NCBI RefSeq assembly: GCF_020687245.1
Contig: NZ_JAJEQG010000008.1
Coordinates: 26,697-90,696, forward strand
Direction of reading: 5' to 3'
Source: Faecalibacterium longum CLA-AA-H243
GTDB lineage: Bacteria; Bacillota; Clostridia; Oscillospirales; Ruminococcaceae
DNA length: 64,000 nt
Shown: positions 17,224 to 26,623 of the stretch, in pieces
Position numbering within the stretch: the stretch's first letter is position 1
How the letters are laid out: each line of letters begins with the position of its first letter
Notes under the pieces: generated by a model
Databases searched by the model: none
What the model was told of the DNA's origin: nothing
The model's input: the letters and a program-made list of their open reading frames with translations, nothing else
Program-made: the position numbers and the translations under genes

Positions 17224-18171
17224 TTACAAGCCCTTGCCATCGTTCATTTTGGCAACGACCTTGTTCACTGCGATCAGCAGGATGACGTTGACAACGGTGT
17301 TGAACAGACCGACTGCCGTGGAAAAGCTGTAATCGCCGTCCAACAGGCCCTTTTTATAAACGTACGTTGCAATGATCTCGGCGGTGTTCAGGTTCAGGTC
17401 AGTTTGCAGGGCATAGGCTTTTTCAAAACCGATGCTCATGATGTTGCCTGCCTGCAGGATGAACTGAATAACGACCATATCCTTAATGGCGGGCCACTCC
17501 ACCGTCATGATCTGCTGGATCAGGTTTGCGCCGTCGATCATCGCAGCTTCCTTCAGATCTTTGCTGGCGTTAGAAAGGGATGCGGTGTACATGATGGATG
17601 CCCAGCCGGCACCCTGCCAGATGCCGCTGATGATGTAGATGGGGCGGAACGCTTCCGGCAGCGTCATGAAGTTGATGCTGGTGTGAAGCAGGCCGTTCAC
17701 CGGACCGGTGACACTCAGCAGCACCCGGACGATACCGCACAGCACGATGACCGAAATGAAGTTGGGCATATACAGCACCAGCTGCACCTTCTGCTTGATC
17801 TTCTTGCTCTCGATACGGTTGAGCAGGAATGCCAGCAGGATGGGGATCGGGAAGCCCCACAGCAGACCGTAGACGCTCAGCTTCAGGGTGTTGATCAGAT
17901 AGCGCTGGAAGTCCGGCGAGGACATGAAGCGGGTAAAGTTTTTGAAGCCTACCCACTCGCTGCCCCAGATGCCCTTGAAGGGATTGTACTTCTGGAATGC
18001 GATCAGCACACCGCCCATGGGAGCGTACTTGAACACCAGCGTCAGCACCACGGCAGGCAGCAGGAACAACAGGTAAAGCTGCCAATGCCGTTTGATGTAG
18101 ACCCATGTGTTGTGCAGCTTGCGTTCTGCTGTCAGCACAGCCGTTTCCGGCGAGGCCGTCTTTGCTTTCAT
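17224..18171 (-). CDS. ABC sugar importer permease, LplB type
   Basis: This 315-residue membrane protein has an N-terminal cytoplasmic segment, a first helix (LYLLFLLPAVVLTLVF) and the EAA motif (DLKEAAMIDGANLIQQIMTV). It pairs with the LplC-type permease downstream. It is the first gene of the leftward sucrose operon, with AGGAGGAG upstream and a promoter at 18285-18313. Confidence 0.92.
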   Translation of the reverse strand: MKAKTASPETAVLTAERKLHNTWVYIKRHWQLYLLFLLPAVVLTLVFKYAPMGGVLIAFQKYNPFKGIWGSEWVGFKNFTRFMSSPDFQRYLINTLKLSVYGLLWGFPIPILLAFLLNRIESKKIKQKVQLVLYMPNFISVIVLCGIVRVLLSVTGPVNGLLHTSINFMTLPEAFRPIYIISGIWQGAGWASIMYTASLSNASKDLKEAAMIDGANLIQQIMTVEWPAIKDMVVIQFILQAGNIMSIGFEKAYALQTDLNLNTAEIIATYVYKKGLLDGDYSFSTAVGLFNTVVNVILLIAVNKVVAKMNDGKGL

Positions 18172-18214
18172 GAATCATTCTCCTCCTTTTTGATTTGCTT
18201 GCCGCTTGATTTGC

Positions 18215-18313
18215 GTTTTACATTTGCACCTTTGAATTTTACGTTTTTCACTTTGATTGTGCAAATGTAAAACTCTGTAATTCATTTATATCACGCAAGC
18301 AAGCGAATGTCAA
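18215..18313 (-). promoter_or_regulatory. Promoter and paired operators of the sucrose importer operon
   Basis: On the minus strand TTGACA (18308-18313), 17 bp, TATAAA (18285-18290). Downstream of it are two perfect inverted copies of GTTTTACATTTGCAC: 18215-18229 and, reversed, 18259-18273, with 29 bp between. Related ACATTTG and GTGCATTTGCAC words occur near the divergent lacI promoter. These are likely sites for the adjacent LacI-family protein; alternatively the pair forms a long-loop hairpin in the leader. Confidence 0.7.
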
Positions 18314-18413
18314 CGATAATTCATGGTATATATCAAAAAATACTGTGGATTTGTACAGATGCACAAATTCGAAAGTGCGTAAATATGCAAAATGATGATT
18401 TGCATTTTTACAT

Positions 18414-18442
18414 TTGACTAATTTGTGCATTTGCACTATACT
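18414..18442 (+). promoter_or_regulatory. Promoter of the lacI-type operon
   Basis: TTGACT (18414-18419), 17 bp, TATACT (18437-18442). The spacer contains the near-palindrome GTGCATTTGCAC, which shares sequence with the operators at 18215-18273 and suggests autoregulation. Confidence 0.7.
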
Positions 18443-18528
18443 GGAGTCACAAAGAATAAGATCCGTCACCAGACTTTATCTATAAAAAAGAACATCCGCT
18501 CCTGTATTATAAAGAAAGAGGATGACTT

Positions 18529-19584
18529 ATGGCAACCAAGGTCACCATTCAGGATATTGCAAGCGAACTGCAGCTTTCCCGCAACACAGTTTCAAAGGCC
18601 ATCAACAACACCGGTGTGCTGGCAGATGCCACACGGGAGAAGATCCTGCGCAAAGCCGCCGAAATGGGCTATAAGCAGTTTGCCTATCTGCCGCTGTTTC
18701 AGGAAGACGCTGCAAAAACAGCAGGGCCTTTCATTCTGCCGAGTGACAAACGGGAAATCGCCATGCTGACGACCCGTTTTCTGAACAACTCTCACTTTTC
18801 CTCCATGATGCTGGATCGTTTCCAGTCGGAAATCGACCATCTGCACAGCTGCATGACCATTCATCGCATTTCTCCCATAGAGCTGAAAGAGAAAAAACTT
18901 CCATCTTCTCTCAACATCCAGCACACAGCCGGCATCATCTGTTTTGAAGTATTCGACTATGACTACGCACAGATGCTGTGCGATCTGGATGTTCCGCTGC
19001 TGTTTGTAGACACCCCTGTGATGGATATGCGTCCTCCTCTTAAAGCTGACCGCCTTTATATGGAAAACCGCATTGAGATTCAGAATGCGGTGGCCCACAT
19101 GGTCCAGCACGGCAAAAAACGCATCAGCTTTGCGGGGGATAAAAACCACTGTCAGTCCTTCTTTGAGCGTTATATGGCTTATAAGGATGCAATGGAGTAC
19201 TTTGGTCTGACAGAAGGCCTGAGCACCTGTGCGATGCCATCTGGACAGCAGAACTATCCGGTATCCCTGTACGAAACCATACGTCGGTTCAAAACGATGC
19301 CGGATGCCTTTGTCTGCGCCAATGACTTTGTTGCCATGGATCTGGTCAAGGCATTGAATGAGCTGGGGTATTCGGTTCCCGATGATATCTGGGTCTGCGG
19401 CTTCGATGACAGTCAGGAGGCTTCCTACTTTGTCCCCCGTCTGACTTCGATCCATATCCATGGACAGATCATGGGCTACACCGCTGCCAATCTGCTTATG
19501 ACCCGCATCGAAGAGCCATCGCTGAACTATCGCACCGTCTATACGGAAACCAACCTGATCCTGCGCGAATCCACAGGAGATTGA
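18529..19584 (+). CDS. LacI-family transcriptional regulator of the sucrose locus
   Basis: This 351-residue regulator has an N-terminal LacI helix-turn-helix (residues 4-25, VTIQDIASELQLSRNTVSKAI) with the hinge region near residue 50. A periplasmic-binding-like sensor domain (about 75-345) follows. It lies divergent from the importer operon and heads the rightward operon, so it probably responds to a sugar (sucrose or a phosphorylated product) and controls both. The ligand is inferred from context. Confidence 0.92.
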   Translation: MATKVTIQDIASELQLSRNTVSKAINNTGVLADATREKILRKAAEMGYKQFAYLPLFQEDAAKTAGPFILPSDKREIAMLTTRFLNNSHFSSMMLDRFQSEIDHLHSCMTIHRISPIELKEKKLPSSLNIQHTAGIICFEVFDYDYAQMLCDLDVPLLFVDTPVMDMRPPLKADRLYMENRIEIQNAVAHMVQHGKKRISFAGDKNHCQSFFERYMAYKDAMEYFGLTEGLSTCAMPSGQQNYPVSLYETIRRFKTMPDAFVCANDFVAMDLVKALNELGYSVPDDIWVCGFDDSQEASYFVPRLTSIHIHGQIMGYTAANLLMTRIEEPSLNYRTVYTETNLILRESTGD

Positions 19585-19601
19585 GCGAAAGGAGAACCAC
19601 C

Positions 19602-20252
19602 ATGCGTGACCTGTGCAATACGGACAAGCCGTTGTTTGCTGTGCTGACGAAATTGACTTACAGTGCTTATCTGAACATCTTATGGCTCGTGTGCAGCCTG
19701 CCCATCGTTACCATAGGGGCTTCTACGACCGCATTGTTCTACGTCACGCTCAAAATGGCGGAAGATCGGGACGATGGTCTGACCCGGATGTTTTTTAAGG
19801 CGTTCCGGGAAAATTTTAAGCCTGCCACAAAACTCTGGCTTATCCTGCTGGCAGTCGGCAGTTTTCTGGCTGCGGATGGCTTTGTGCTGTGCCGAATGTG
19901 GAGCGAAAACATTTTCTGGACGCTGCTCACGGCAGTGCTTATTGGTGCGGCAGTTCTGTACGGCATCGTTCTGCTGTATGTCTTTCCTCTGCTGGCACGG
20001 TTTGAAAACACCACCTTCGGCATCCTGAAAACGGCGTTTCTCGTGGGTGTCCGGTATCTGTTTTGCACCCTGCTGATGGCGGCGGTCTATGGCATCATGG
20101 GGTACGTCATAGTGTTTGTGTTCACGCCTGCATTCCTGCTGGGCATGGGCTTCTGCGCCATGATCTGCTCCTTTCTGATGCTTCGGATCCTCTATCTGAT
20201 CGGTGGAGACCCTGATGCAGTACACGAGGAATACGACCATGACAAAAACTGA
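19602..20252 (+). CDS. YesL-like membrane protein (DUF624)
   Basis: This 216-residue protein has about five hydrophobic segments and the DUF624 pattern: N-terminal LWLVCSLPIVTIGASTTALFY, then FKAFRENFK in a cytoplasmic loop. Such proteins usually accompany LplB/LplC-type importers, but their function is unknown. The start at 19602 follows AAAGGAGA, 17 bp after the regulator gene. Confidence 0.85.
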   Translation: MRDLCNTDKPLFAVLTKLTYSAYLNILWLVCSLPIVTIGASTTALFYVTLKMAEDRDDGLTRMFFKAFRENFKPATKLWLILLAVGSFLAADGFVLCRMWSENIFWTLLTAVLIGAAVLYGIVLLYVFPLLARFENTTFGILKTAFLVGVRYLFCTLLMAAVYGIMGYVIVFVFTPAFLLGMGFCAMICSFLMLRILYLIGGDPDAVHEEYDHDKN

Positions 20253-20856
20253 CCGGGATACGCTCCGCTCCCTCCATGGACGCAAAAAGTGGGAGCACAT
20301 CTGGGCATATTACAAGCTGCCCATTGCGATCGTGCTCATCGTCGTCTATATCCTCGGGTATGCAGCCTACCGTCATGTGACGAAAAAAGAGGATGTGCTT
20401 TACCTTGGTCTGGTAAATATCACTGCCGGGTCTGATCTGACGGAACAGCTTACCACCGGCTTTGCCGAGGCGCAGGGTCTGACCAAAAAGCAACAGGTCG
20501 ATCTGCTGTCCGGCTTGCTGCTCAGCGAAAGCGAACGCGCAGAGGAGCAGTATGTATATGCTTCGGAGATGAAGCTGCTGGGTGCAGTCAGTGCCCAGCG
20601 GTTAGATGTTGTTCTGATGGACGAATATGCACGGGATCGACTGTTGGCAGATGATTATTTTCTCGATCTGCGGACACTGGATGCGTCTTTCCATGCACTG
20701 TCGGGTTTGAACGCCGGTGGGACAGTGCTGGATATTTCGGACACGCCGTTTGTCAGGCAGGCAGGTTTTTCTGGCAAGGTCTATCTTGGGGTAGTGCAGA
20801 ATGCACCGCACCCGGAGCGTGCAGCCGCTTACATTCATTATCTGTTCCAGCGGTGA
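20239..20856 (+). CDS. Single-pass membrane protein of unknown function
   Basis: This 205-residue protein has a basic N-terminus (RKKWEHIWAYYK), one transmembrane helix (LPIAIVLIVVYILGYAAY, about residues 25-43) and an outside domain of about 160 residues. The gene overlaps the YesL-like gene by 14 bp, so they are probably coupled. I do not recognise the family. The C-terminal domain has a faint binding-protein look (VLMDEYARDRLLADDYFLDL), which may mean an accessory sensor of the importer; this is speculative. Confidence 0.75.
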   Translation: MTKTDRDTLRSLHGRKKWEHIWAYYKLPIAIVLIVVYILGYAAYRHVTKKEDVLYLGLVNITAGSDLTEQLTTGFAEAQGLTKKQQVDLLSGLLLSESERAEEQYVYASEMKLLGAVSAQRLDVVLMDEYARDRLLADDYFLDLRTLDASFHALSGLNAGGTVLDISDTPFVRQAGFSGKVYLGVVQNAPHPERAAAYIHYLFQR

Positions 20857-20892
20857 TCGTTGGGTTTCACATCAAGAATAAGGAGAATTATC

Positions 20893-21825
20893 ATGGACAT
20901 TTTAACGATTGGTGAAGTTTTGATCGACCTGACCCAGACCGGCAAGGATGAGCGCGGCATCCCTCAGTTTGCCGCAAACCCCGGCGGTGCTCCGGCCAAT
21001 CTGGCGGTGGCTGCCGCCCGGCTGGGCGCACAGACTGCCTTTATCGGCAAGGTGGGTGCAGATGCCTTTGGCCGCTACCTGAAAGAGGTTCTGGCAGAGA
21101 ACAAGGTGGACGTTTCCGGCATGGCGGTGGATGCAGACCACCCCACCACCATGGCGGTGGTCTCGGTGGATGCTACCGGTGAGCGGGATTTCAGCTTCTA
21201 CCGCAGTGCTAACGCCGATGTGATGCTGAGCAAAGAGGACATTTCGGAGGGCGCTCTGAAAGCTGCCAAAATCGTCCACTTCGGTTCTGTCAGCCTGACC
21301 GCCGACCCTTCCCGCACCGCCACACTGGATGCCGCCGCCCGTGCCAAAAAGATGGGTGCTGTCATTACTTATGACCCCAACTACCGTGCAAACCTCTGGA
21401 AGAACAAAGAGGAAGCCATTGCCCAGATGAAAGCTCCCCTGCCACTGGTGGATATTCTGAAAGTGTCCGATGAAGAGCTGCCCCTGCTCACCGGCACCAC
21501 TGATTGCGAAAGCGGCACAGCACAGCTGGCACAGAATGGCATCCGGCTGATTTTCGTCACCTTGGGTGCAAACGGCGTATTCTACCGTTTTGGAGAGAAA
21601 ACCGGTCATGTGGCTGGCGTTCCCTGCAAGGTAGGCGACACCAACGGCGCAGGCGACACCTTCTTTGGAGCGGCTCTGTCCAAGCTCTGCAAAGAGGATC
21701 TGAACAACCTCACCGTGGACAAGCTGGAAGGCATTCTGGCTTTTGCCAACAAAGCGGCCAGCATCACCACCAGCCGGCATGGTGCCATCCCTGCCATGCC
21801 CACCCTTGCAGAAGTGGAGGGCTGA
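20893..21825 (+). CDS. Fructokinase (PfkB family)
   Basis: This 310-residue ribokinase-family enzyme phosphorylates fructose released from sucrose. It has the N-terminal signature GGAPANLAVAAARLGAQTAFIG and the C-terminal GAGDTFFGAAL with the catalytic Asp. ATG 20893 follows AAGGAGAA. Placement between sucrose transport and sucrose-cleaving enzymes supports fructose as substrate over other PfkB sugars. Confidence 0.92.
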   Translation: MDILTIGEVLIDLTQTGKDERGIPQFAANPGGAPANLAVAAARLGAQTAFIGKVGADAFGRYLKEVLAENKVDVSGMAVDADHPTTMAVVSVDATGERDFSFYRSANADVMLSKEDISEGALKAAKIVHFGSVSLTADPSRTATLDAAARAKKMGAVITYDPNYRANLWKNKEEAIAQMKAPLPLVDILKVSDEELPLLTGTTDCESGTAQLAQNGIRLIFVTLGANGVFYRFGEKTGHVAGVPCKVGDTNGAGDTFFGAALSKLCKEDLNNLTVDKLEGILAFANKAASITTSRHGAIPAMPTLAEVEG

Positions 21826-21828
21826 ACC

Positions 21829-23658
21829 ATGGCAGCGAAACAGGAATTTGCGTCCCGGTTTGCCAAGCACAAGGACGAGCTGGAATGGCTGTTCATGGAG
21901 CTGTACCACAACCGGGAAGGGCTGGAGGTTCTGGAGCGGGAGATGGCAGAAGCCTACAACGCCCGCAGTGCCGAGCTGAAAGCACTGGATAAGGTACGCT
22001 CTGCCGACCCGGACTGGTACAAGCGTGGCAATATGTTCGGCATGACCATGTACACCGACCTCTTTGCCGGGAACTTGAAAGAGCTGGCAAAGAAGCTGCC
22101 CTACCTCAAAGAGCAGAAGCTGACCTATCTGCACCTGATGCCCCTGCTGCAGATGCCCCATCCCCACAACGATGGCGGCTATGCGGTGGAGGATTTCGAC
22201 ACCGTAGACCCTGCCCTTGGCACCAACAAGGATCTGGAAGATCTGACCCGTGAACTGCGCAAGGCGGGCATCAGCCTGTGTCTGGATTTCGTGATGAACC
22301 ACACCGCCAGCACCCACCGCTGGGCCATGGAGGCAAAGGCAGGTGACCCGTGGTTTCAGGCGTATTACCATCTCTATGACGACCGCACCATCCCCGACCA
22401 GTACGAGCAGACTGTGCCGCAGGTGTTCCCCAACACTGCCCCCGGCAACTTTACATGGTGTGAGGAGATGCACAAGTGGGTGCTGACCACCTTCCACGAC
22501 TACCAGTGGGATCTGAACTACGCAAACCCGGCGGTGTTCGTGGACATGACCAAGAGCATCCTGCATCTTGCCAACCTCGGCGTAGAGGTGTTCCGCATTG
22601 ACGCCGTGCCCTACATCTGGAAGCAGCTGGGCACCACCTGCCGCAATCTGCCGCAGGTACACACCATCGTGCGGATGCTCCGCATGGTGCTGGAATGCGT
22701 CTGCCCGGCGGTCATCCTCAAGGGCGAGGTGGTCATGGCTCCCAAGGAGCTGGCAGCGTACTTCGGCACCCCGGAAAAACCGGAATGCCATATGCTCTAC
22801 AACGTATCCACCATGGTCAACCTGTGGGGTGCCCTTGCCAGCCGGGATACTCGGTTGCTGAAAGCCCAGCTGGATGCCCTCCACGCTCTGCCAGACAACT
22901 GCTGGTTCGTGAACTATCTGCGCTGCCACGATGATATTGGCTGGGGTCTGGACGAGGCGGTGGAAAACCGGCTTGGTATCGACCCGCAGAAACATAAAGA
23001 ATATCTCTACCACTTCTACGAGGGCAACTTCCCCGGCAGCTGGGCAAAGGGCGAGCTGTACAACTACGACCCTGCCACCGGCGATGCCCGCAGCTGCGGC
23101 ACCACCGCCAGCCTGTGCGGTATCGAACAGGCACTTGAGAAAAACGATAAAATTGCGCTGGATTATGCCGTGAAGCGCGACCTGCTGCTGCACACTGCTA
23201 TGGCATTCTTGCAGGGCTTCCCCATGCTGAACTGCGGGGACGAGATCGCCCAGTGCAACGGCTGGGATTACAAAAACGACCCTGACCGTGTGGAGGACAG
23301 CCGCAATCTGCATCGCAGCAAGTTCAACTGGGAGGATGCCAAACAGCGCACCCAAAAAGGCACGCTGCAAAACAAGTTGTGGCAGGGCATGGAGCAGCTG
23401 CGCCAAATGCGGGCAGACCCCTGCTTTGCCCCGGATGCGTGGGTGACCACATGGGACAGCCACAACCCCGGTGTGCTGGCGCTGGTACGCAAGCGCGGCG
23501 AGGAAACGCTGGTGGGACTGTTCAACTTTACCGAGTACCCGGCAGGAGCCGGTCTGGACGCTCTGGGCGGCAAGTATCACACCGCAGATGGAGCTTCCGT
23601 CTGGCTGGCGGATGTGGAACTGAAGCCCTATCAGGCGCTGCTGGTAAAAAACAAATAA
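21829..23658 (+). CDS. GH13 amylosucrase/sucrose hydrolase-like enzyme
   Basis: This 609-residue enzyme has the GH13 regions of the amylosucrase subfamily: LDFVMNHTA, FRIDAVPYIWK with the nucleophile Asp, ILKGEVV with the acid/base Glu, and CHDDIGWG with the transition-state Asp. A predicted N-terminal helical domain (1-90) is typical of amylosucrases. Such enzymes split sucrose and either polymerise glucose into alpha-glucan or release it. It starts 3 bp after the fructokinase stop. No signal peptide is visible. Which product is made cannot be decided from sequence alone. Confidence 0.85.
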   Translation: MAAKQEFASRFAKHKDELEWLFMELYHNREGLEVLEREMAEAYNARSAELKALDKVRSADPDWYKRGNMFGMTMYTDLFAGNLKELAKKLPYLKEQKLTYLHLMPLLQMPHPHNDGGYAVEDFDTVDPALGTNKDLEDLTRELRKAGISLCLDFVMNHTASTHRWAMEAKAGDPWFQAYYHLYDDRTIPDQYEQTVPQVFPNTAPGNFTWCEEMHKWVLTTFHDYQWDLNYANPAVFVDMTKSILHLANLGVEVFRIDAVPYIWKQLGTTCRNLPQVHTIVRMLRMVLECVCPAVILKGEVVMAPKELAAYFGTPEKPECHMLYNVSTMVNLWGALASRDTRLLKAQLDALHALPDNCWFVNYLRCHDDIGWGLDEAVENRLGIDPQKHKEYLYHFYEGNFPGSWAKGELYNYDPATGDARSCGTTASLCGIEQALEKNDKIALDYAVKRDLLLHTAMAFLQGFPMLNCGDEIAQCNGWDYKNDPDRVEDSRNLHRSKFNWEDAKQRTQKGTLQNKLWQGMEQLRQMRADPCFAPDAWVTTWDSHNPGVLALVRKRGEETLVGLFNFTEYPAGAGLDALGGKYHTADGASVWLADVELKPYQALLVKNK

Positions 23659-23722
23659 GCAAAACGAGCCATCCGGCCAATGCCGTTAAGTTAAGCGGCT
23701 AATAAAAAATGGACCTCATCAA

Positions 23723-23766
23723 AAAGCGCCCCGGCTCCCTCGTGCAGTGAGGGAGCCGGGGCGCTT
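23723..23766. terminator. Bidirectional terminator
   Basis: A 19-bp stem (AAAGCGCCCCGGCTCCCTC with its complement) separates the convergent GH13 and GH105 genes, with T/A tails on both sides. Confidence 0.9.
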
Positions 23767-23787
23767 TCTTGCGCGATACGGTCTTTC

Positions 23788-24933
23788 TTACTTCCGTGCT
23801 ATCATCTCGGTATAGGCCAGCACCAGCGGGCCGACGCCCTTTGCGTCGTTGCAGACCACTGGCTCACTGAAATAGTAAGCCAGCGAGCCGTCGCGGTGGT
23901 CCTTGCCGCCGAGGCCGGCCACGAGGCAGATGCCGTCCAGCTGCAGGCTGCCGTCCGGGTTCTTGCTCAGATACTTGTCACAGGTGCCGTAGAAGGCTTT
24001 CTCGGCCCATGCGGCCATCCGCTTGGGCAGGTAGCCGAGACGCACGCCCTTGAGCACGGCGTAGGCGAAGAGGGCCGTGCCGCTGGTCTCGAGGTAGTTG
24101 CCCTCGACGCCGGGGTGGTCCATCACCTGCCAGAACATGCCGGTCTCCTCGTCCTGGAACTTGTGGACGTCCTCAATGGTCTGCTTGAACATCGCCATGA
24201 TGCCGCGGTACTCGTTGTACAGCTGCTCATCCATCCGCTCCAGCACGTCCACCATCGCCACCATGAACCAGCCCATGGCCCGCAGCCAGAAGTTGGGGCT
24301 GCAGCCGGTGACGGGGTCGGCCCAGTACATCTGGCGGCTCTCGTCGTAGCCGTGGTAGTACAGGCCGGTCTTCTCATCCCGCATGTGCTTCTTGATGTTC
24401 ATGAACTGCTTGTAGCTGTCGATGCAGCCCTGCATCTTGTTGTAGCGGGTCTCGTACTCCATATAGAAGGGCTGGGCCATGTAGGTGCCGTCCAGCCAGA
24501 CCTGCCACGGATAAATGTCCTTGTGCCAGAAGTTGCCCTCCTTGGTGCGGGGCTGGGTGAGCAGCTGGCTGCGGATGGTGTCGATGGCCTTGCGGTACTT
24601 CTCGTCGCCGAAGATGTCGTAGAGGATGAACAGGTTTTTGCCCTGATTCACGTTGTCGAGGTTGTACTCCTTCGGGTCGTAGGTCTTGATGGAGCCGTCT
24701 TCCTGCACGAACCAGTCGATGAAATCCCTGGAAAATTTCAGATACTTCTCGTCGCCGGTGGTCTTATACAGGCTCAGGCAGGCGGTGATCATGCAGCCGT
24801 CGATGTAGTTCCACTTGTTGGGCTTGCCGCTGCGGACCTTCTCGATGTTCCACATGGGTGCCTCGGCGCTGGAATTGGCGATGAGGTAGTCCACATAATC
24901 GCCCAGCATGGACAAAATCTCTTCATGAGTCAT
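23788..24933 (-). CDS. Unsaturated rhamnogalacturonyl hydrolase-like (GH105)
   Basis: This 381-residue alpha/alpha-barrel protein resembles YteR/YesR. It carries WNYIDGCMITACLSLYKTTG, YLDGTYMAQPF (with the family Asp) and WLRAMGWFMVAMVDVLE (family Trp/Arg/Trp). The enzymes remove the unsaturated galacturonyl residue left by rhamnogalacturonan lyases. There is no signal peptide, so it acts on imported oligosaccharides. It lies 3 bp after the GH28 gene and ends at a shared terminator. Confidence 0.9.
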   Translation of the reverse strand: MTHEEILSMLGDYVDYLIANSSAEAPMWNIEKVRSGKPNKWNYIDGCMITACLSLYKTTGDEKYLKFSRDFIDWFVQEDGSIKTYDPKEYNLDNVNQGKNLFILYDIFGDEKYRKAIDTIRSQLLTQPRTKEGNFWHKDIYPWQVWLDGTYMAQPFYMEYETRYNKMQGCIDSYKQFMNIKKHMRDEKTGLYYHGYDESRQMYWADPVTGCSPNFWLRAMGWFMVAMVDVLERMDEQLYNEYRGIMAMFKQTIEDVHKFQDEETGMFWQVMDHPGVEGNYLETSGTALFAYAVLKGVRLGYLPKRMAAWAEKAFYGTCDKYLSKNPDGSLQLDGICLVAGLGGKDHRDGSLAYYFSEPVVCNDAKGVGPLVLAYTEMIARK

Positions 24934-24936
24934 GGC

Positions 24937-26493
24937 TTAGTCCTCCTCAAAATGGCCGACGTTGGCAAAGCGCAGGCGCTCGCCCTCGTAGCCCTCGATC
25001 TTGACGTTGTGCAGCTCGATGTTCTTGACGTTCTCGGCGTAGATGGCCAGCTTCTTGACCAGCGGGCGGTTGTCGGCCATGGCAGCCTGACCCTCCTTTG
25101 CGTCGGGGTCGAAGGTGATGGTGACGTTCTTCATGGAGACGCCCTCGATGGGCTGCTCGGGCAGGCCGTCAAAGTAGCAGCCCGCAAACTGTGCGTCGGT
25201 GGCCACGATGTCTTCCATGGTCAGGGTGCCGAGCTTCGGGGTGTACTCGTCCACGGGCAGAGCCTCGCGGCACTGGACATAGGGGCTGTGGCCGTCCGGG
25301 TCGCAGAAGTAGAACATATTGATGACGAAGGGAGCCTTGACGCCCCGCATCTCCACGTTGCGGAACACCAGACCGTCGATGACGGCGGTGTTGCCGCGGC
25401 CGCGGCGGGTCTTGACGCGGAGGCCGCGGTCGGTGTGGTCCATGAGGCACTGGGTGACCACCATGTCCTTGACGCCGCCGCTCATCTCGCTGCCGATGAC
25501 GATGCCGCCGTGGCCCTTGTCCAGCAGGCAGTTGCGGATGACGGTGTGCTCGCAGCTCTTCTTGAGCTTCATGCCGAGGAAGACCTTGCTGGCCTTCATG
25601 GCGATGCAGTCGTCACCGACGTGGATGTTCACGCCGATGATGCGGATGTACTCGCAGCTTTCGGGGTCGATGCCGTCGGTGTTGGGGGCGTTGTAGGGAT
25701 TGTTGATGTTGAAGTTCAGCAGGTCGAGGTGTTTGACGAAGATGGGGTGGATGGTCCAGGAGTAGCTGTTCTGCACGGTGATGCCGTGGAGGCAGACGTT
25801 CTCGCTGTCCACCATCGCCACGGCGCGGGGACGCCATGCGATGCGCTTGACCTTGGGATCGACCCACCAGTCGCCGTTCTGGGCGTCGCAGTCCAGTGTG
25901 CCTTCACCGGTGACGACGACGTCATGCACCTGGGTGATGTTCAGCAGGCCCGCAAAGCTGTTCAGCGGGTTGCCCTCCCAGCCGGTGAGGTAGTATTCGT
26001 CCACTTCGTTCTCGCTGGGGATGACGCCAGGCAGGATGGGGTAGTGGGTGCGGTCATTGTCGCCCAGCAGCACAGCACCCTTCTCGAGGTAGAGGGTGGT
26101 GCAGCTCTTCATGAAGAGGCTGGCGGTGCGGTAGCGGCCAGCGGGGACATATACCGTGCCGCCCCTGGGGCAGGTGGAAAGAGCAGCCTGCAGCCTGCCG
26201 GTGTTGTCGGTCTCGCCATCGGCGACGAGGCCATAGCGGGATGCGTCCACAAAGAAGCTCTCGGCCTCGGTGGTGAAATCCAGTTTCAGGTGCTCACCCT
26301 CGGTGTCTACCTCCACGGTGTAGGTGGTGGACGGAGTCAGGGAAAAGAGGGAGAACACGTTGGTGTTGCAGCTTTCGTAAATGGTCTTGCCGTTCAGAGC
26401 CACGGCGAAGGGGTGCTCCGGGCGGAAGCACTTGCCATTTTCCAGCTCGAAGACGGCGCTGCGGGTCATAGAACGGATGAGAGACAGATTCAT
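24937..26493 (-). CDS. GH28 polygalacturonase-family glycosidase
   Basis: This 518-residue protein has a short N-terminal beta domain (1-85) and a right-handed beta-helix with GH28 catalytic motifs NTDGIDPES, GDDCIAMK, the GHGGIVIGSE loop and RVKTRRGRG. It lacks a signal peptide and probably cleaves galacturonic-acid-containing oligosaccharides in the cytoplasm. The start at 26493 follows AGGAGG; the frame continues open to 26904 but that part runs into the AraC gene and is rejected. It forms an operon with GH105 and is divergent from an AraC regulator. Confidence 0.92.
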   Translation of the reverse strand: MNLSLIRSMTRSAVFELENGKCFRPEHPFAVALNGKTIYESCNTNVFSLFSLTPSTTYTVEVDTEGEHLKLDFTTEAESFFVDASRYGLVADGETDNTGRLQAALSTCPRGGTVYVPAGRYRTASLFMKSCTTLYLEKGAVLLGDNDRTHYPILPGVIPSENEVDEYYLTGWEGNPLNSFAGLLNITQVHDVVVTGEGTLDCDAQNGDWWVDPKVKRIAWRPRAVAMVDSENVCLHGITVQNSYSWTIHPIFVKHLDLLNFNINNPYNAPNTDGIDPESCEYIRIIGVNIHVGDDCIAMKASKVFLGMKLKKSCEHTVIRNCLLDKGHGGIVIGSEMSGGVKDMVVTQCLMDHTDRGLRVKTRRGRGNTAVIDGLVFRNVEMRGVKAPFVINMFYFCDPDGHSPYVQCREALPVDEYTPKLGTLTMEDIVATDAQFAGCYFDGLPEQPIEGVSMKNVTITFDPDAKEGQAAMADNRPLVKKLAIYAENVKNIELHNVKIEGYEGERLRFANVGHFEED

Positions 26494-26531
26494 TTTTACA
26501 GCCTCCTGAGTTATTTGCGTAGATTTGCGGC

Positions 26532-26560
26532 TTGCCCGCAGAGGGCGGGCATGGTACACT
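26532..26560 (+). promoter_or_regulatory. Probable promoter of the AraC-type regulator
   Basis: TTGCCC (26532-26537), 17 bp, TACACT (26555-26560), weakly consensus. The spacer holds a GCCCGC/GGCGGGC inverted repeat. Confidence 0.45.
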
Positions 26561-26623
26561 GGAGATAAGAATATCAGAGCACTGCCCCGGCGGGGCAGGC
26601 ATAGCAAGAAGGGGGAAGGGCGG

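Noticed and set aside
20902..23580. Very long minus-strand reading frame (about 890 codons) across fructokinase and GH13
   Set aside because: It is antisense to two well-supported genes with complete catalytic motifs; long shadow frames are common in G+C-rich DNA.
23896..26568. Long plus-strand reading frame opposite the GH105 and GH28 genes
   Set aside because: The composition is Val/His/Gly/Leu-rich without domains, while the minus strand encodes clear glycosidases.
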